A program made the translations under genes and the position numbers. A stretch of DNA of 64,000 bases from assembly GCA_905182995.1 (NCBI GenBank), contig CAJJDP010000092.1, positions 192,055 to 256,054 on the forward strand, read 5' to 3'. Under the pieces are notes generated by a model. The model saw nothing but the letters and a program-made list of their open reading frames with translations, did no database searches and had not been told where the DNA came from. Below, piece by piece: positions 27,652-38,439 of the stretch. Positions within the stretch are counted from its first letter, which is position 1. Each line of letters starts with the position of its first letter. This DNA comes from Paramecium octaurelia (lineage: Eukaryota > Ciliophora > Oligohymenophorea > Peniculida > Parameciidae).

Positions 27652-28950
27652 TCACTTTTTATCTAGCTTTTTTCGACTACTATTATTATTCACATTGATT
27701 TTCAATTAGACCACAGGTTTTTGCGAATCGCTTTTGTCTTCATTTCCATTTCCAACCTTCTTAATCTTTTTAGACTTTTGATTGACCTTAATGTCCACAT
27801 TGACCTAGTCTTGAGAGTTCAAGACTTGGGCAATGTCTTGTTAAGCTTGGATCTCGGCATCAGTTCTATTAAGACACTACTCACATTTGCACAAATCACT
27901 GCATTTCAAGTTTTGACTATAGCATTCACAATACTTCTTTTTGCACCCAGACTTCTTGCAATTACACCCCTTCCTTGTGATATTGGAGTTTTCCTTGGTG
28001 GGTTCTTTGAGTGGTTTATCTTAATATACAGACCTGAAATTACCTTGTTATTGGACAGAGAATTAGGTTTAACTCTTTTGTTGAAAACACTATGCAAAAG
28101 CATCTGGATTTCTGAGCAATGCTTCCTCAATTGCCTTCGATCTCTCTTGTGGATTATCGATTCTGTTTTTGCAATCCTAGCAATTGCAGCTTTGAGAACA
28201 CACCTTTTATTATAAATATTATGAAGTCTAATACCCAATTATTGGCAAAGCATTCGCAATAGAGTTTGAGGCATTTGCTTTTTTTGCAATTACATTGGAA
28301 ATCCGACACTTTTTGATACTAAACCAACTGAAACACTTTGGATTGCAGTTCCTTGGAAACTGTGTTTTGGCATTAGAGTCCATCGTACTGGGATTAGGGA
28401 TAATAGCAAAATGGGGGCATCAATTATTACTATGGTCTTGGAGGATACCATGGATTTTGTGGAACCATATAAGCCTAGCCTTGTTGTGGAGGAGGTGGAT
28501 ATTTCATAAACATCGGTTGTGGCGGGTATTTCATTGGGGGATAATAGCCGAAAGGGTAATGAACAGGGATACGATGGGGATCGTCGTCAATGTGATCCAT
28601 GTGTGGAACTTCACCTAATAAATGCTTTGGATAAGGATATCTACTTTGTCCCTTCCTGTCGCTGTTCATATGGGGATATTTCTGTGGATCATAGTCATGA
28701 TAGACTTGCATAGAAGGTCATCATGGTACCTTATTTTTCTAACTCAAATGGAGGAGGACACATGGGAGGAAATAGTTATGGATAGGGCATAGGTGTAAAT
28801 CGCGGTGATGGGTTCCCTTAATACCCCCAATCCTCTGTAAAATCTTGCACTTTCTTATTGTCAGGTTTTGGTTATGGGTCATTTGAAACATCCCTTCGTA
28901 ATCATTTGCATGTTAATTTACCTATTCTGTTCCTCCGAATCAGCACTCAT
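27652..28950 (-). CDS. Tesmin/TSO1/LIN54-type CXC-domain DNA-binding protein
   Basis: 396 residues. The N-terminal half is Pro/Tyr/Met-rich ([12 protein letters not shown]). Two cysteine-rich CXC domains follow: [16 protein letters not shown] with CSQSCNCQDCKNR, and [16 protein letters not shown] with [13 protein letters not shown]. They are joined by the conserved linker [17 protein letters not shown]. These domains bind CHR-type elements in cell-cycle promoters in animals (LIN54, DREAM/MuvB) and plants. Four introns (28 AAG, 25 AAG, 31 AAG, 24 AAG) link the exons; the first exon starts MSADSEEQN at 28950. A nuclear regulator is inferred. Confidence 0.92.
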
Positions 28951-29231
28951 TAATTAAAATATTTAATCTCTTAAGATATTTAAATTATTGATCAAATAAA
29001 ATATAAATTTATTGAACTCTATTCTAAATTCTCTTTTTTAAATATAGAATGTCTGTGAAACCTACTTCTATTTTAATTTAAAACTGAAAATTTGAATACC
29101 AATTATTCAAACTTCTAGGATATTGGCTATTTAAATTCAAAAGAATTATTTAAAATTGAATAATTGATGTTTTTATATATATTGGATGTCTGAGCTGGCA
29201 GATAATGGAACTAAATAATAATATATTCATA
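28951..29231. other. intergenic, nothing seen
   Basis: About 280 AT-rich bases between the CXC gene start and the TMEM43-like stop, holding the promoter of the former. No frame or RNA gene seen. Confidence 0.5.
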
Positions 29232-30666
29232 TATCAATAGCTCATAATATATCTGTAACATGCAACTCCTGATATGATGGCCATAGAGGAATAAATCAAA
29301 CCCTTGATTGGTCTGTAATAGAGCCAAGCAATTCCGATTGTTCCCAAAGTTAATGGCATAGATAACATTCCACTCAAGAGAGCCAACACTATTCCAGTCA
29401 ATTTGGATAAGAACCCACCCAACAATGGAATGTAATATAAGAGAGTCGTGATGGGAGTGAACAACAACACAAATCCAAATAACTAAAATAATCAAATCTA
29501 AAATTCTTACAAACATAAAAAATCCACCAACTCTACATAACCACACTATTCCAACTAACTTACTTAATTAAGCCTAGAAGCATTGATCTAAATTGAAACT
29601 TCTGTTGAAGTACCAGTTTACGTAGTTCAAGGGGGCTTCAAAAGATTTGAAAATGTTAGATGAAACTTCTGATGATGGATCTATCTAATTAAGTGGTTGT
29701 TCCTCTTCACTTAATTCATGGAATTTATTGAAGCTCTTCAACATATCAGGATTTTTAGCATAGTCCTAATTTACATCATCAGAATATGAATCCTTAAATA
29801 AGTATGGCTTGAATGAGTCCTTATGTTATCTTGCTACAATGGCAGCATAACTACAAGCAACCTTCTCAAATAAAACTCGTTGATCACCTATAGTTTATGA
29901 ATTCTCAGATTTTCTAAACTAAATATATTTGCCATCATAAAATCTACATTATTTATATTCTTATATTACATATATTGCTGAGTCCTGCTTTGATAAGCAA
30001 CTTTAGCTGCCTCACATTATTATTGTGAAATGGAATCTATTGATACATAATCTACAGCCTTGCTCTTTAGATAATCGGTTAGTTTATAGGCTCCGATGTA
30101 GACATTTTCAGCTGTCAACTCCTGTTCTTGGACTGTTAAATCTTCACGTCTGTTCTCATGATTAGGATATGATCCTTCAATTTTGGATGACCATTCACTC
30201 TCATAGTAATATACTGTTCTCTTATTCTTTTTGCTTCCTTCCTCTCTTGATTTTTGAACCCATTAATATGTTTCGACCTTTCTTCTCAGTTTTACACAGT
30301 TTCCAACCTCCAATTTAAATTGAGGATCAACGATAACGTCGTTTGTGCTTAATTTTCCTTTGACATGAATCAATTGATCTTCCATTCGAGGGTCTACTTC
30401 AGCTGGGTTGACTGATTTACAAGTTCTTCTTGCTGCTAACAACCTTGTTTCAGAGATGGCCATTCTTTTATGATATTGTATATTTACCTCCTCTCATTAA
30501 ACCACAAGCAAGGGAATGCTGCTACTATCATCCCAAATCCAAAGCAAATGGCAAATATTGGGCCAATTACACTGTCGCTGTCACTATCGTCATCATCATT
30601 AGAATTGAGAGAATAGTTTCTGCACTCAATCAACTTGGCCAATATAGTTAAAAGGAGCAATTTCAT
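29232..30666 (-). CDS. TMEM43/LUMA-family membrane protein, copy A
   Basis: About 468 residues. A signal-like start (MKLLLLTILAKLIEC) precedes an acidic stretch and the first helix (GPIFAICFGFGMIVAAFPCLWFNERR). The luminal domain carries the family pattern IHVKGKLSTNDVIVD, CVKLRRKVETYQWVQ and SEWSSKIEGSYPNHENR. It ends in three or four helices (SGMLSMPLTLGTIGIAWLYYRPIKGLI). TMEM43 sits in the inner nuclear membrane/ER in animals. A 28-nt TAG intron precedes the helical end. A paralog lies at 32635-33904 on the same strand, with the bZIP gene between them. Confidence 0.88.
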
Positions 30667-30983
30667 ACTTCTTTTTAAATTAATTAATGAGTTTTATGTT
30701 TAGTCATAATCGATTTATGCACTTCCAAAGCACTATCAAAGAAATGTATCTTCATAATTATGTACTGGATGATAGATAATTTTAAATAATGTGATTATTT
30801 AAGCAGAATAACATAGTATTTATGTAGACTATATACTTTTTGGGACATTTTTAATAAAAATTAAATTAAAATTATTGATTTAATCTTGCAATTATATTTA
30901 TCTAAATTAAATAGGTGAATTGGGGTCGAGCAAGTATTTAATAGAATTCTGGGGAATTAAACTAAGGGAGTAATTCTTAATGA
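30667..30983. other. divergent promoter region, AT-rich
   Basis: 317 bp between the TMEM43-like start and the bZIP start, one of the larger gaps in the window. No coding frame. Presumably shared regulatory DNA for the two divergent genes. Confidence 0.45.
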
Positions 30984-32560
30984 ATGAATGAGTTTAAGAC
31001 TTTGGCAAATCTTTTGGAGTATCAAGATCAATTTAAACTGGATATTTAATAGGTAATAGAGGCAGATATTAAGTTTGATGCCAACACATTGAAGGGGTAA
31101 ATCTTGCAAAAATAAGTGTGTTTTAATAATTATTATAAATAAAATCATGTATAATTAAAATAATGAAAAGGTCGTCAATTCCCTGTTTGATTTGGTTGAA
31201 AATGACTTCATGGTCAATTATTTGATGGATCCACCGTAAGTGATTGATTTTATGTTGCTAGTCATGCGTTTCCTAGAACTAATAGCAACTAAAATTTTAT
31301 TGGATTATAATAAAATTTCTCATTATTGGATAATTAGTATGAACCAATGGATTTGAAGTAGGAGGAGCCAATTGTGGATGCAAAGAAACAAAAATAGAAA
31401 AAACGAAAAACTTAAAAAAGCAATGTAATGATTTTAAATAGGAATGTAATTAGTAATCTGAGCCCATAAAGCAGAAGGATCCATTTCAGTATAAGAATAA
31501 CTTAAAAAACACTTACATCAATAAGATCACCAATCTGGTTCAGCAGGATAGTCAGAAATTGTTACAACAACAATAGGCAAAATTTAGAACATCGGAGGAA
31601 GATAGACATGATAAAAATAACAGTGTTTCTTATTAGGAAATGGAGGACAGCACTCAGGCCAAATTGTTAAGAAATAGAGAATGCGCCAGGAATTCGAGGA
31701 AGAGGAAGAAGATTTACATTGAATTGTTGGAGCATCGAGTCAAACAATTAAATGATGAACTCGAGAAACAGAAGTTATTGAACAAGACAAGTGCAGGTTA
31801 CTTGAATAAGATGAGTTAGAATCAATAAGTATTTGTTCATTAGAATATTCTTAGTTGTAAGGATTCTTTTTGGGTAGGCAATAATTATACGAGAAATTGG
31901 AGAAATCCATCCAAAACAAGGCAGATGACAATGAGTTAAATTTACTGTTAGATTCAATGAGATTTAGAGTTGGTGGAGGAGGCAAAGAAAGGGTAAGTGC
32001 CTCCAATTACTTCTTTAATTAAATCTTGGAGATCTGCTTTCCTGTTCATGTTCGATACATGTTATGGGCTGCAAGTGAAAGCAAGGACTTGTTTGCTGAT
32101 TAATAAGATCAATAGTAATAGGAGGGACAACCTCAGTGGTTGCTGGATCTCACCAATGATCTATAGATAACTGACGCTTAGAAAAAATAAATGAAGAAAT
32201 CTTAAAGAAGGATTATAAGTGATAAGAATAAATTATTAGAGTAATTTATTATCATTAAAGTCTTAGAATCTTGAGTTAATTCCAGGAAATCAAAGAATAA
32301 CTATATAACAAAACCTCTTAAGTGGAGAACTTTGTTGATGAGCTTAGAAATATTTTAAATCCTACACAAGTTGGCAAATTTTTAATTGGCTTAGAGAAGG
32401 TATAACCACATTCATAACATAGAACAAATTTAAAAGAGAAATGGCAATATCCAAGATATGGAATATATTTGATGATCAGAGTGATGATGAAGAAGGAGAT
32501 GTTGAAGTCAAAGAAGAGGATTCCATCGAAGAACCAGCAAAGAAAAAAGTATAAATTTGA
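30984..32560 (+). CDS. bZIP transcription factor
   Basis: 478 residues. After a Gln/Lys-rich N-terminus (KKQKQKKRKTQKSN) comes a bZIP: basic region LLRNRECARNSRKRKKIYI and a leucine zipper (LLEHRVKQLNDELEKQ). The C-terminal half has a conserved-looking helical block (NYFFNQILEICFPVHVRYM) and a segment DELRNILNPTQVGKFLIGLE, a feature shared by many protist bZIPs, then an acidic tail. Six introns of 17-26 nt fit the frame exactly. Nuclear DNA-binding role by homology; target genes unknown. Confidence 0.92.
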
Positions 32561-32634
32561 TATTTGTTATGTTACATGTCTCACCATTACAATATTATAA
32601 TATTTATATCATTCTATTCCAAAATTAAGCCTAA

Positions 32635-33904
32635 TCATTGATTTTTGTAAGCATAATAAAAAATGCCTCCTCCTAAAATTATAGATATTAATAGCATTAA
32701 AAATCCAATCTTTGGGCGATAGTATACCCAAGAAAAGCAAATAGAAAAGATTGTGATAGGCACTGCAGCTATGCAACCAAAAATAAAGAAACTCAAACCA
32801 GTTAGTTTTTCAGTTGGAATGAAGTCTGTTAGAAATGATACTGGAGATAATAAAATGATAGTTCCAATCGCCTAAATATGAATGTAATTGATATTTACTA
32901 TTAAAATGTATCCAATACTTCTGAATATCCAAAAGAGCAAGGCATTTTCATTAACCACTTTTGAAAAGCATTCTTCAGGAGTAAAGAGACCCTAAAATAC
33001 CCAATAAATATCTTTGATTGGCTTGCTATCATTAGGAACAGGGAGATTACAGCAAGTTCTTTCATGTGCATCGTAATCTCTAGCTACTGTTTTATTAAAA
33101 GTATCTTCAAATTACCAAACTACTAGTTTATTAGTGTCCCCTCTAGCTATTATTGTGGCATCACTACAAATTACTTACTTGAAACTTATTCTCAAATCTC
33201 CATTTACTATTTGATCATCAACCTAATGCATGTAGATGTAGTCATCTTATAGTAAACTTTATAGTAATACAAATTTACAATCTACTAAATCCACTATCTT
33301 TATATTTCTATTAGACAATCTGCACATTTGCTTAATTAAATTTGACATTCTAGAGTGGAGTGTTGAGTTCTTTCATCATGTCTTCTTCCAAGATAAATTA
33401 ATGTAATTTAACACATTAATTTAGAAATGTTTATGCTTTCAAAACCCATTTCGATTTATCATTATTATATCCAAAATGATTCTCAACATGATGGTCCACC
33501 CATTTCTGCTCGTATTATTTTTAATCTCCTTTGACCCATTAGTACATTTCCACATATCGATGCAATTTTACACAATTTATTTATGAAACTCCAAAATCCT
33601 TGTCTGTAATCAATTCATCAGTCATTAATTGACCTGTGATGTGTATTAAATCTGTTGGATTTGATTCTTAAAAAGGTGTTAAAGAGATGCAATGTTATCT
33701 GGCAAATTAAAGCCTATATGAATTGATCGCCGCCCTTCTTTCATTGAACCACAATAAGAGAATTGAGAATGATATGCATACCAATCCAACAACAAATAAT
33801 TGTGTATCCAATGGTCCTGAACCTGAACGAAGATGATTTATATGCTTATGAATCGAAGAGCCTAATGTAATTGAAATAAGAGTAAATAATTTCAAATATT
33901 TCAT
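32635..33904 (-). CDS. TMEM43/LUMA-family membrane protein, copy B
   Basis: About 410 residues. Starts MKYLKLFTLISITLG, with a helix LFVVGLVCISFSILLLWFNERR that parallels copy A. The luminal part has LIHITGQLMTDELITDKDFG, then CVKLHRYVEMYQWVKG and QKWVDHHVENHFG, all as in TMEM43. It ends RPKIGFLMLLISIILGGG and a short basic tail. I did not resolve every intron. Copies A and B share topology but differ in most other residues, so the duplication is old. The ATG overlaps the TGA of the upstream gene (33901-33904). Confidence 0.87.
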
Positions 33905-35219
33905 TAATTAATATTTTTTACGTTCACTAAACCATTATACCAATCCATCATGTGATCTTAGGAATGGAACAGTAGATCAATTTGACCCTGATTCAACGTG
34001 AGAATTTGCATAGGCCAATAAGAGAGACTTGGAACATTGTTTTCCTTCTCCTATACTTTGCTCGGTCTTCTTTTCAGATACCCTTGAACTTATTTTGGAA
34101 TGATCACTCTAAGAATCTGAGAGAGAGGCAATGATGAATCTATAATCTACGGTTTCAATTGATTTCTGAATTCAATTCTATCCTAAGTCAACTATGCCAT
34201 CCTTAGACCATAACCCAATTAAGTAGGATTTTGATGTTAAAACACATCAAATTCCCTTTTTGATGGTTTATTTGAGAACTTCTTGAGTAGCAAGGTCCCT
34301 TTGGTTAGAGATTTCTTTAAAGGAGTCTCTCTTATAAAGTATGACTTTGACATCTGAGGACTGACTTGAGCAGTAGAATGCTTATGACTAAATATAGTTT
34401 TGCTATGATGATGCTGCCTGATAGGAGGATTGTTATTTTATTGTTATTCTTCATATATGGTTTGCAGTTTGATGGGATGAGAGGATTTGGTCATGATGAT
34501 ATTGAATTCATCCATATGCTATATCAATGAGTCATCTTATTATAAATTTGCAATTTATTTTGTGAACTCTATTTGTTGAATTCTTTAAATAATAATAAAA
34601 TTAGATTACATTTATGACAATTGGAGAGTGTCGTCCTTCTTTTAAAGCATGGATTGATTTGACTTATTTTAATACTAATTTATTTGATTGGACAAATCGT
34701 TGTCCACATAGGACATATTGTATTGTATGGCTTAGTCTATTTAGTTGAATTGTTTATAAATTTAAGTAATGCCTTATATCTTTTTATTGTACTGTGTGTA
34801 TATCATTCCTTTTATCTGCTTCTACTATTCCAGTAGTAGTTGTTGATACTTCTCCTCTCCATGTATTACTCTAAACCCCTTAAAATCACTGACTTAATTT
34901 AACCAATACAATTACTCCAATTAGCAATATATTATTCAAAAACCTGGAGAGTCTGCTCCTCCATTCGTTTGTTCAGCTCTTAATACAAAGTTTCTCTTTC
35001 CTTTATCAAACTCTTAGCCTTTTGATCCGAAGAAAAATTGTTTTGAATCTCCTTATCCAACTATTCAATTTTAATCGCAAAACCATATTCGAAAGTACTA
35101 TTGGCTTTGTGAAACTCCAACAATTCTTCAAGTTCTTCGTAATGTCCTATCAATTCTGCACGTTGGAGCAATTTAGCATTCAAATCTTCAATCAACATCT
35201 ATTGCCATTCTGAATTCAT
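33901..35219 (-). CDS. coiled-coil protein of unknown function
   Basis: 431 residues (ATG 35219, MNSEWQQMLIEDLNAKLLQR). A helical N-terminal half is followed by a Gln/Asn/His-rich linker and a C-terminal part ending GQIDLLFHSQDHMMDWYNGL. That end resembles the last helix of a PH-like domain, but the evidence is thin. A 23-nt AAG intron near 34880-34905 restores the frame, and length is then divisible by three. The stop TGA (33901-33903) overlaps the next gene's ATG. Confidence 0.7.
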
Positions 35220-35269
35220 TTTAAAATATTATATTTAACTGTTAGTATAAAATAAGAAATATAATTCGT

Positions 35270-36991
35270 TCATTTTTATAAAGTCACTATATGGCTCTTT
35301 AATTCCTGTATCTATTTATTCGATTTTTGGAATTGTTCATCCATAAATTAGTAATCGTGATGCCTATTCTTATAAGTAGCTAGTTCCTATCTTAAAGAAG
35401 CAGTTTGAGCATTCAATCTCTAGATCTCCTTTTAAAGACTGTAATTCTTCTCATCATTCAATTCCAAGAGCTTAATTCTATTCTTCAGAGCCTAAACTTC
35501 CTCCTAATCCACATTGGGCCTACTTGAATTGTAATTAATGATTTATTCCTTCTCTCTCAATCTTTTAAGTGTATCCTATAAAATTATGTTTTATTGTTGT
35601 AGTTCAGTGTCCTTTTATTATAATTTATCCTATATCTCAGCTGTGATTTATGTCAATTGAGTATTTTGCTCTTAGAGACACTTTAGTTTAAATTGATCTT
35701 CCTTTTTACCATCATTGAACACTTATTCCATTCTACTTTGTTTAGACTTCCATTGTTCTATTTCCAATTTAAGTTCATTAATGAGAACGTTATTCATTTA
35801 ATTCTGTTAAAGTCTCTAACTGTACTACATATTTGTGTTCTTATTGACCTCTAATTCAATTTATTTCTACTTTAATAGTTCATTCAATTTATTGTAATCA
35901 TTTTCAATAATGTTGTAGTTTTGTTTTAGATGATTGTATTACACATCTAATTATGCTTTCTCATTGGCTACGAATTCCAATTCATTTATCTTATTAGCTT
36001 AATCTTATATTCTAGCGCTAGCATATTCTATTTTCGATCTTTATTCATTTAATTAATCTATTAATTAATCAATATACGAATCAATTTATTATGATTTGTT
36101 CAATTCCATTATCAGATTTTAGTTTAAGGCCTTTTGCTATTCAAAGTTCCTCAACAATTCTTAATTTTTTTCATGCAATTACATATTCTCATGTCTTAAT
36201 TACATAAAGCTATTCTGTTCTACTTACAAAGCAACAATCTCTTATTTTAATTTCAAACAATTTCTTTTCTGCTATTCCAATTCTTATTATAAAACTTGAT
36301 TTTAGCCAATCACTCTATTGATCTCTAATTGTGCCTATTGTATCTCCTATGCCTTTTACGAGAATATTTATTGATAATAATCGATCTCTTATTGCAAATT
36401 TCTAAATTAATCCTACTTTTATTGTAATTAAATTTCTTGTGTCTGAATGGTCGAATTCAACTGATACACATAAGTTTGTTAATTCTTGTATTCAGCTATT
36501 TACTGGCATAAGTGTTGGTTCTCTTAATTGGAAAGCATCAATGCTTCGTTAACCTTCTCTAATTAATTGGTAACAAGAGTTAGCTTTTCTTGCAACTCGT
36601 AAGTGTATGTTAACTGCTGTCTAAGTTTATCATTCTCAATTGCATAGTGTTGCTTAGATAGATTAATGGAATAATACTAATTTTTAATTCAAAAGTTCAG
36701 TCTAACCAATCTATGGCCTATCTGACAACTATCTTAATAATTGATTATTTTCATTCTATAAATCTTGCTAAATAACAATCACACATAGATGCATACATAT
36801 TTTTTAGCCAAGTCTTGGAATTGATGTTAAAGTTGAGAATCTCTATAGCCATAATCAGTACTTGGAGATTGTTGATATCTAATCGGTTGTTAAATGGTCG
36901 GCTATTAGTATTTGTTAGGATCAACATATATAGTGGTTGTAGGTATGTTCTGATAAGGGACATTCCTGTAGGGACTTTGATTGACATACAT
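35270..36991 (-). CDS. long coiled-coil protein
   Basis: 555 residues starting MYVNQSPYRNVPYQN, a Tyr/Pro/Gln-rich head of about 60 residues. Continuous heptads follow to the end at TGA 35270. Introns of 29 nt (TAG) and 25 nt (AAG) are both in the first third. Composition and architecture are like the coiled-coil gene at 21038-23272 (Pro/Tyr head plus Gln-rich rod). The two may belong to one ciliate family of cytoskeletal rods, though no clear sequence identity was established by eye. Confidence 0.8.
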
Positions 36992-37087
36992 AAGTGTATA
37001 GAAAATTAGTTGTTACAAACAAAATTTATTAATAAAGTTAGTTATGTTTGATAAATCAAATTGAGACCATTACTCACTTATTGGTAC

Positions 37088-37171
37088 TCATCCAAGATGT
37101 CCATAAATAGGAGTCATAGAGATTGGATCCTTGAGTCTCTTATTTAGATTGTATATCTCTCTGGCATTCAT
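37088..37171 (-). CDS. possible 27-residue ORF or upstream exon
   Basis: MNAREIYNLNKRLKDPIS then MTPIYGHLG and TGA. It has good codon character and lies 100 bp upstream of the coiled-coil gene's ATG, but no GT-AG intron links them. Could be a short peptide gene or a fragment. The rest of 36992-37382 shows nothing. Confidence 0.25.
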   Translation of the reverse strand: MNAREIYNLNKRLKDPISMTPIYGHLG

Positions 37172-37382
37172 TTATGCTCCACTACGTTTACAACTAAATT
37201 CTATTTATTATATTAGAAATCAAATACCAAAAAAGATGATATAATATGAAAAATGAAAATCAGATAGTAGGATATATATATATTTATAATACTTTGGTCT
37301 TGCCATAAGTTTACTATTTAGAGGGGAATTTAAATATTATTATTATGTGATTTTACTCATAAGTATTGTGTTAAATTTATTA

Positions 37383-38385
37383 TCAATATTTTTCTTTGGG
37401 TGATAAGGGTCGTGTAAAATCTTATATTTTTCTATCTGCATTTTTTGCAGACAATGGTTCTCTTATTTCATTCTAATTAGATTTTGGAAATGCCTGAGTA
37501 TGTTTTTCTTCTAAGACAGAATTTAAAACTGCATTTTTAATCTAGATGGAGTGTGGAGGCATGATTTAACTAAAATGTGGGAAAATGCGATTGAATTTAT
37601 AAAAAATAACCATTCTTGTTTGTAAAGACTAACACTATTTTTTTATTATTACTATTTACTTCTTTATAGAGTTCTAAGAGTTGTTATTTGTTAATAATGA
37701 GGCTTGGATTCTTTTCAATCAAGTACTTCACATCTTTCAAGATGAAAATATAGATATCTTATATATCAAAATACAAGAACTTAACTAAATGAGCAATTAT
37801 ATCATTTGGTACTTGTTCATTATTAATTGTTTCAATCAAGCGTTGCATATTCATCCCAATATAGCATTGATTTGAAAGAGTGAAGTAAATCATTAAATCA
37901 TCCTGAGGCTTACCAACATCTTCATTTATTAAAGTGGTCTAGGATGCCAACTTGTAAATATAGCAATAATAGGATTGACACAATAGACCAATCATATCAT
38001 CTGATCCATCATTTGCTTTGATGTTTATATTTAATTTGGTATTGATGATCATTTTCGATAAATCAGCTCTCGCTACCTAAGAACTGATAATTATATGGAC
38101 TAAAAGGAGCATTTTGAGTTTGACGTAAAATTTTTCTTGTTATTATAAGTGATCTCCTACTACTTGTAACAATTAGTTTAAAAATAATATCTGATTGAAA
38201 ATATATATAGGTACTTTTGTTTGATCATTTGCGAAAAATTGCTTAAGACGATTGCTAATTTAAAGTTGGGAGATGAATTTAGTGTCATTCACTATAAGTT
38301 TAAGATCAGTCAAGGCCAATAGGAGCTTATTAATAGCTGAATCAGCAGTATTGTCATTAAAGAATTGTTTTATTTTGGTAATCAT
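37383..38385 (-). CDS. unknown helical protein, possibly ANTH/ENTH-like
   Basis: 325 residues (MITKIKQFFNDNTAD). Mostly amphipathic helices (LLLALTDLKLIVNDTKFISQ, LQVVGDHLQQQEKFYVKLKM, LLCQSYYCYIYKLASQ). The helical solenoid and its length recall an ANTH domain (AP180/CALM), but the phosphoinositide-binding KKxxK-type start is absent, so the match is weak. A 25-nt TAG intron near 37636-37660 leads to a Pro/Ser-rich tail (PRLSPKEKY-like end). Confidence 0.6.
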
Positions 38386-38439
38386 AATATAATTATATAT
38401 TTGCTGTTAAGTTTGTAAACATATATATATCTATTATAA

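Noticed and set aside
27721-28215. 164-codon plus-strand ORF
   Set aside because: It is antisense to the cysteine-rich CXC domains, whose codons make the opposite strand look open.
37383-37660. Possible small nuclear RNA suggested by a GATTTTGGAA-like Sm motif and T-rich tracts
   Set aside because: The stretch is the spliced coding end of the 325-residue minus-strand gene.
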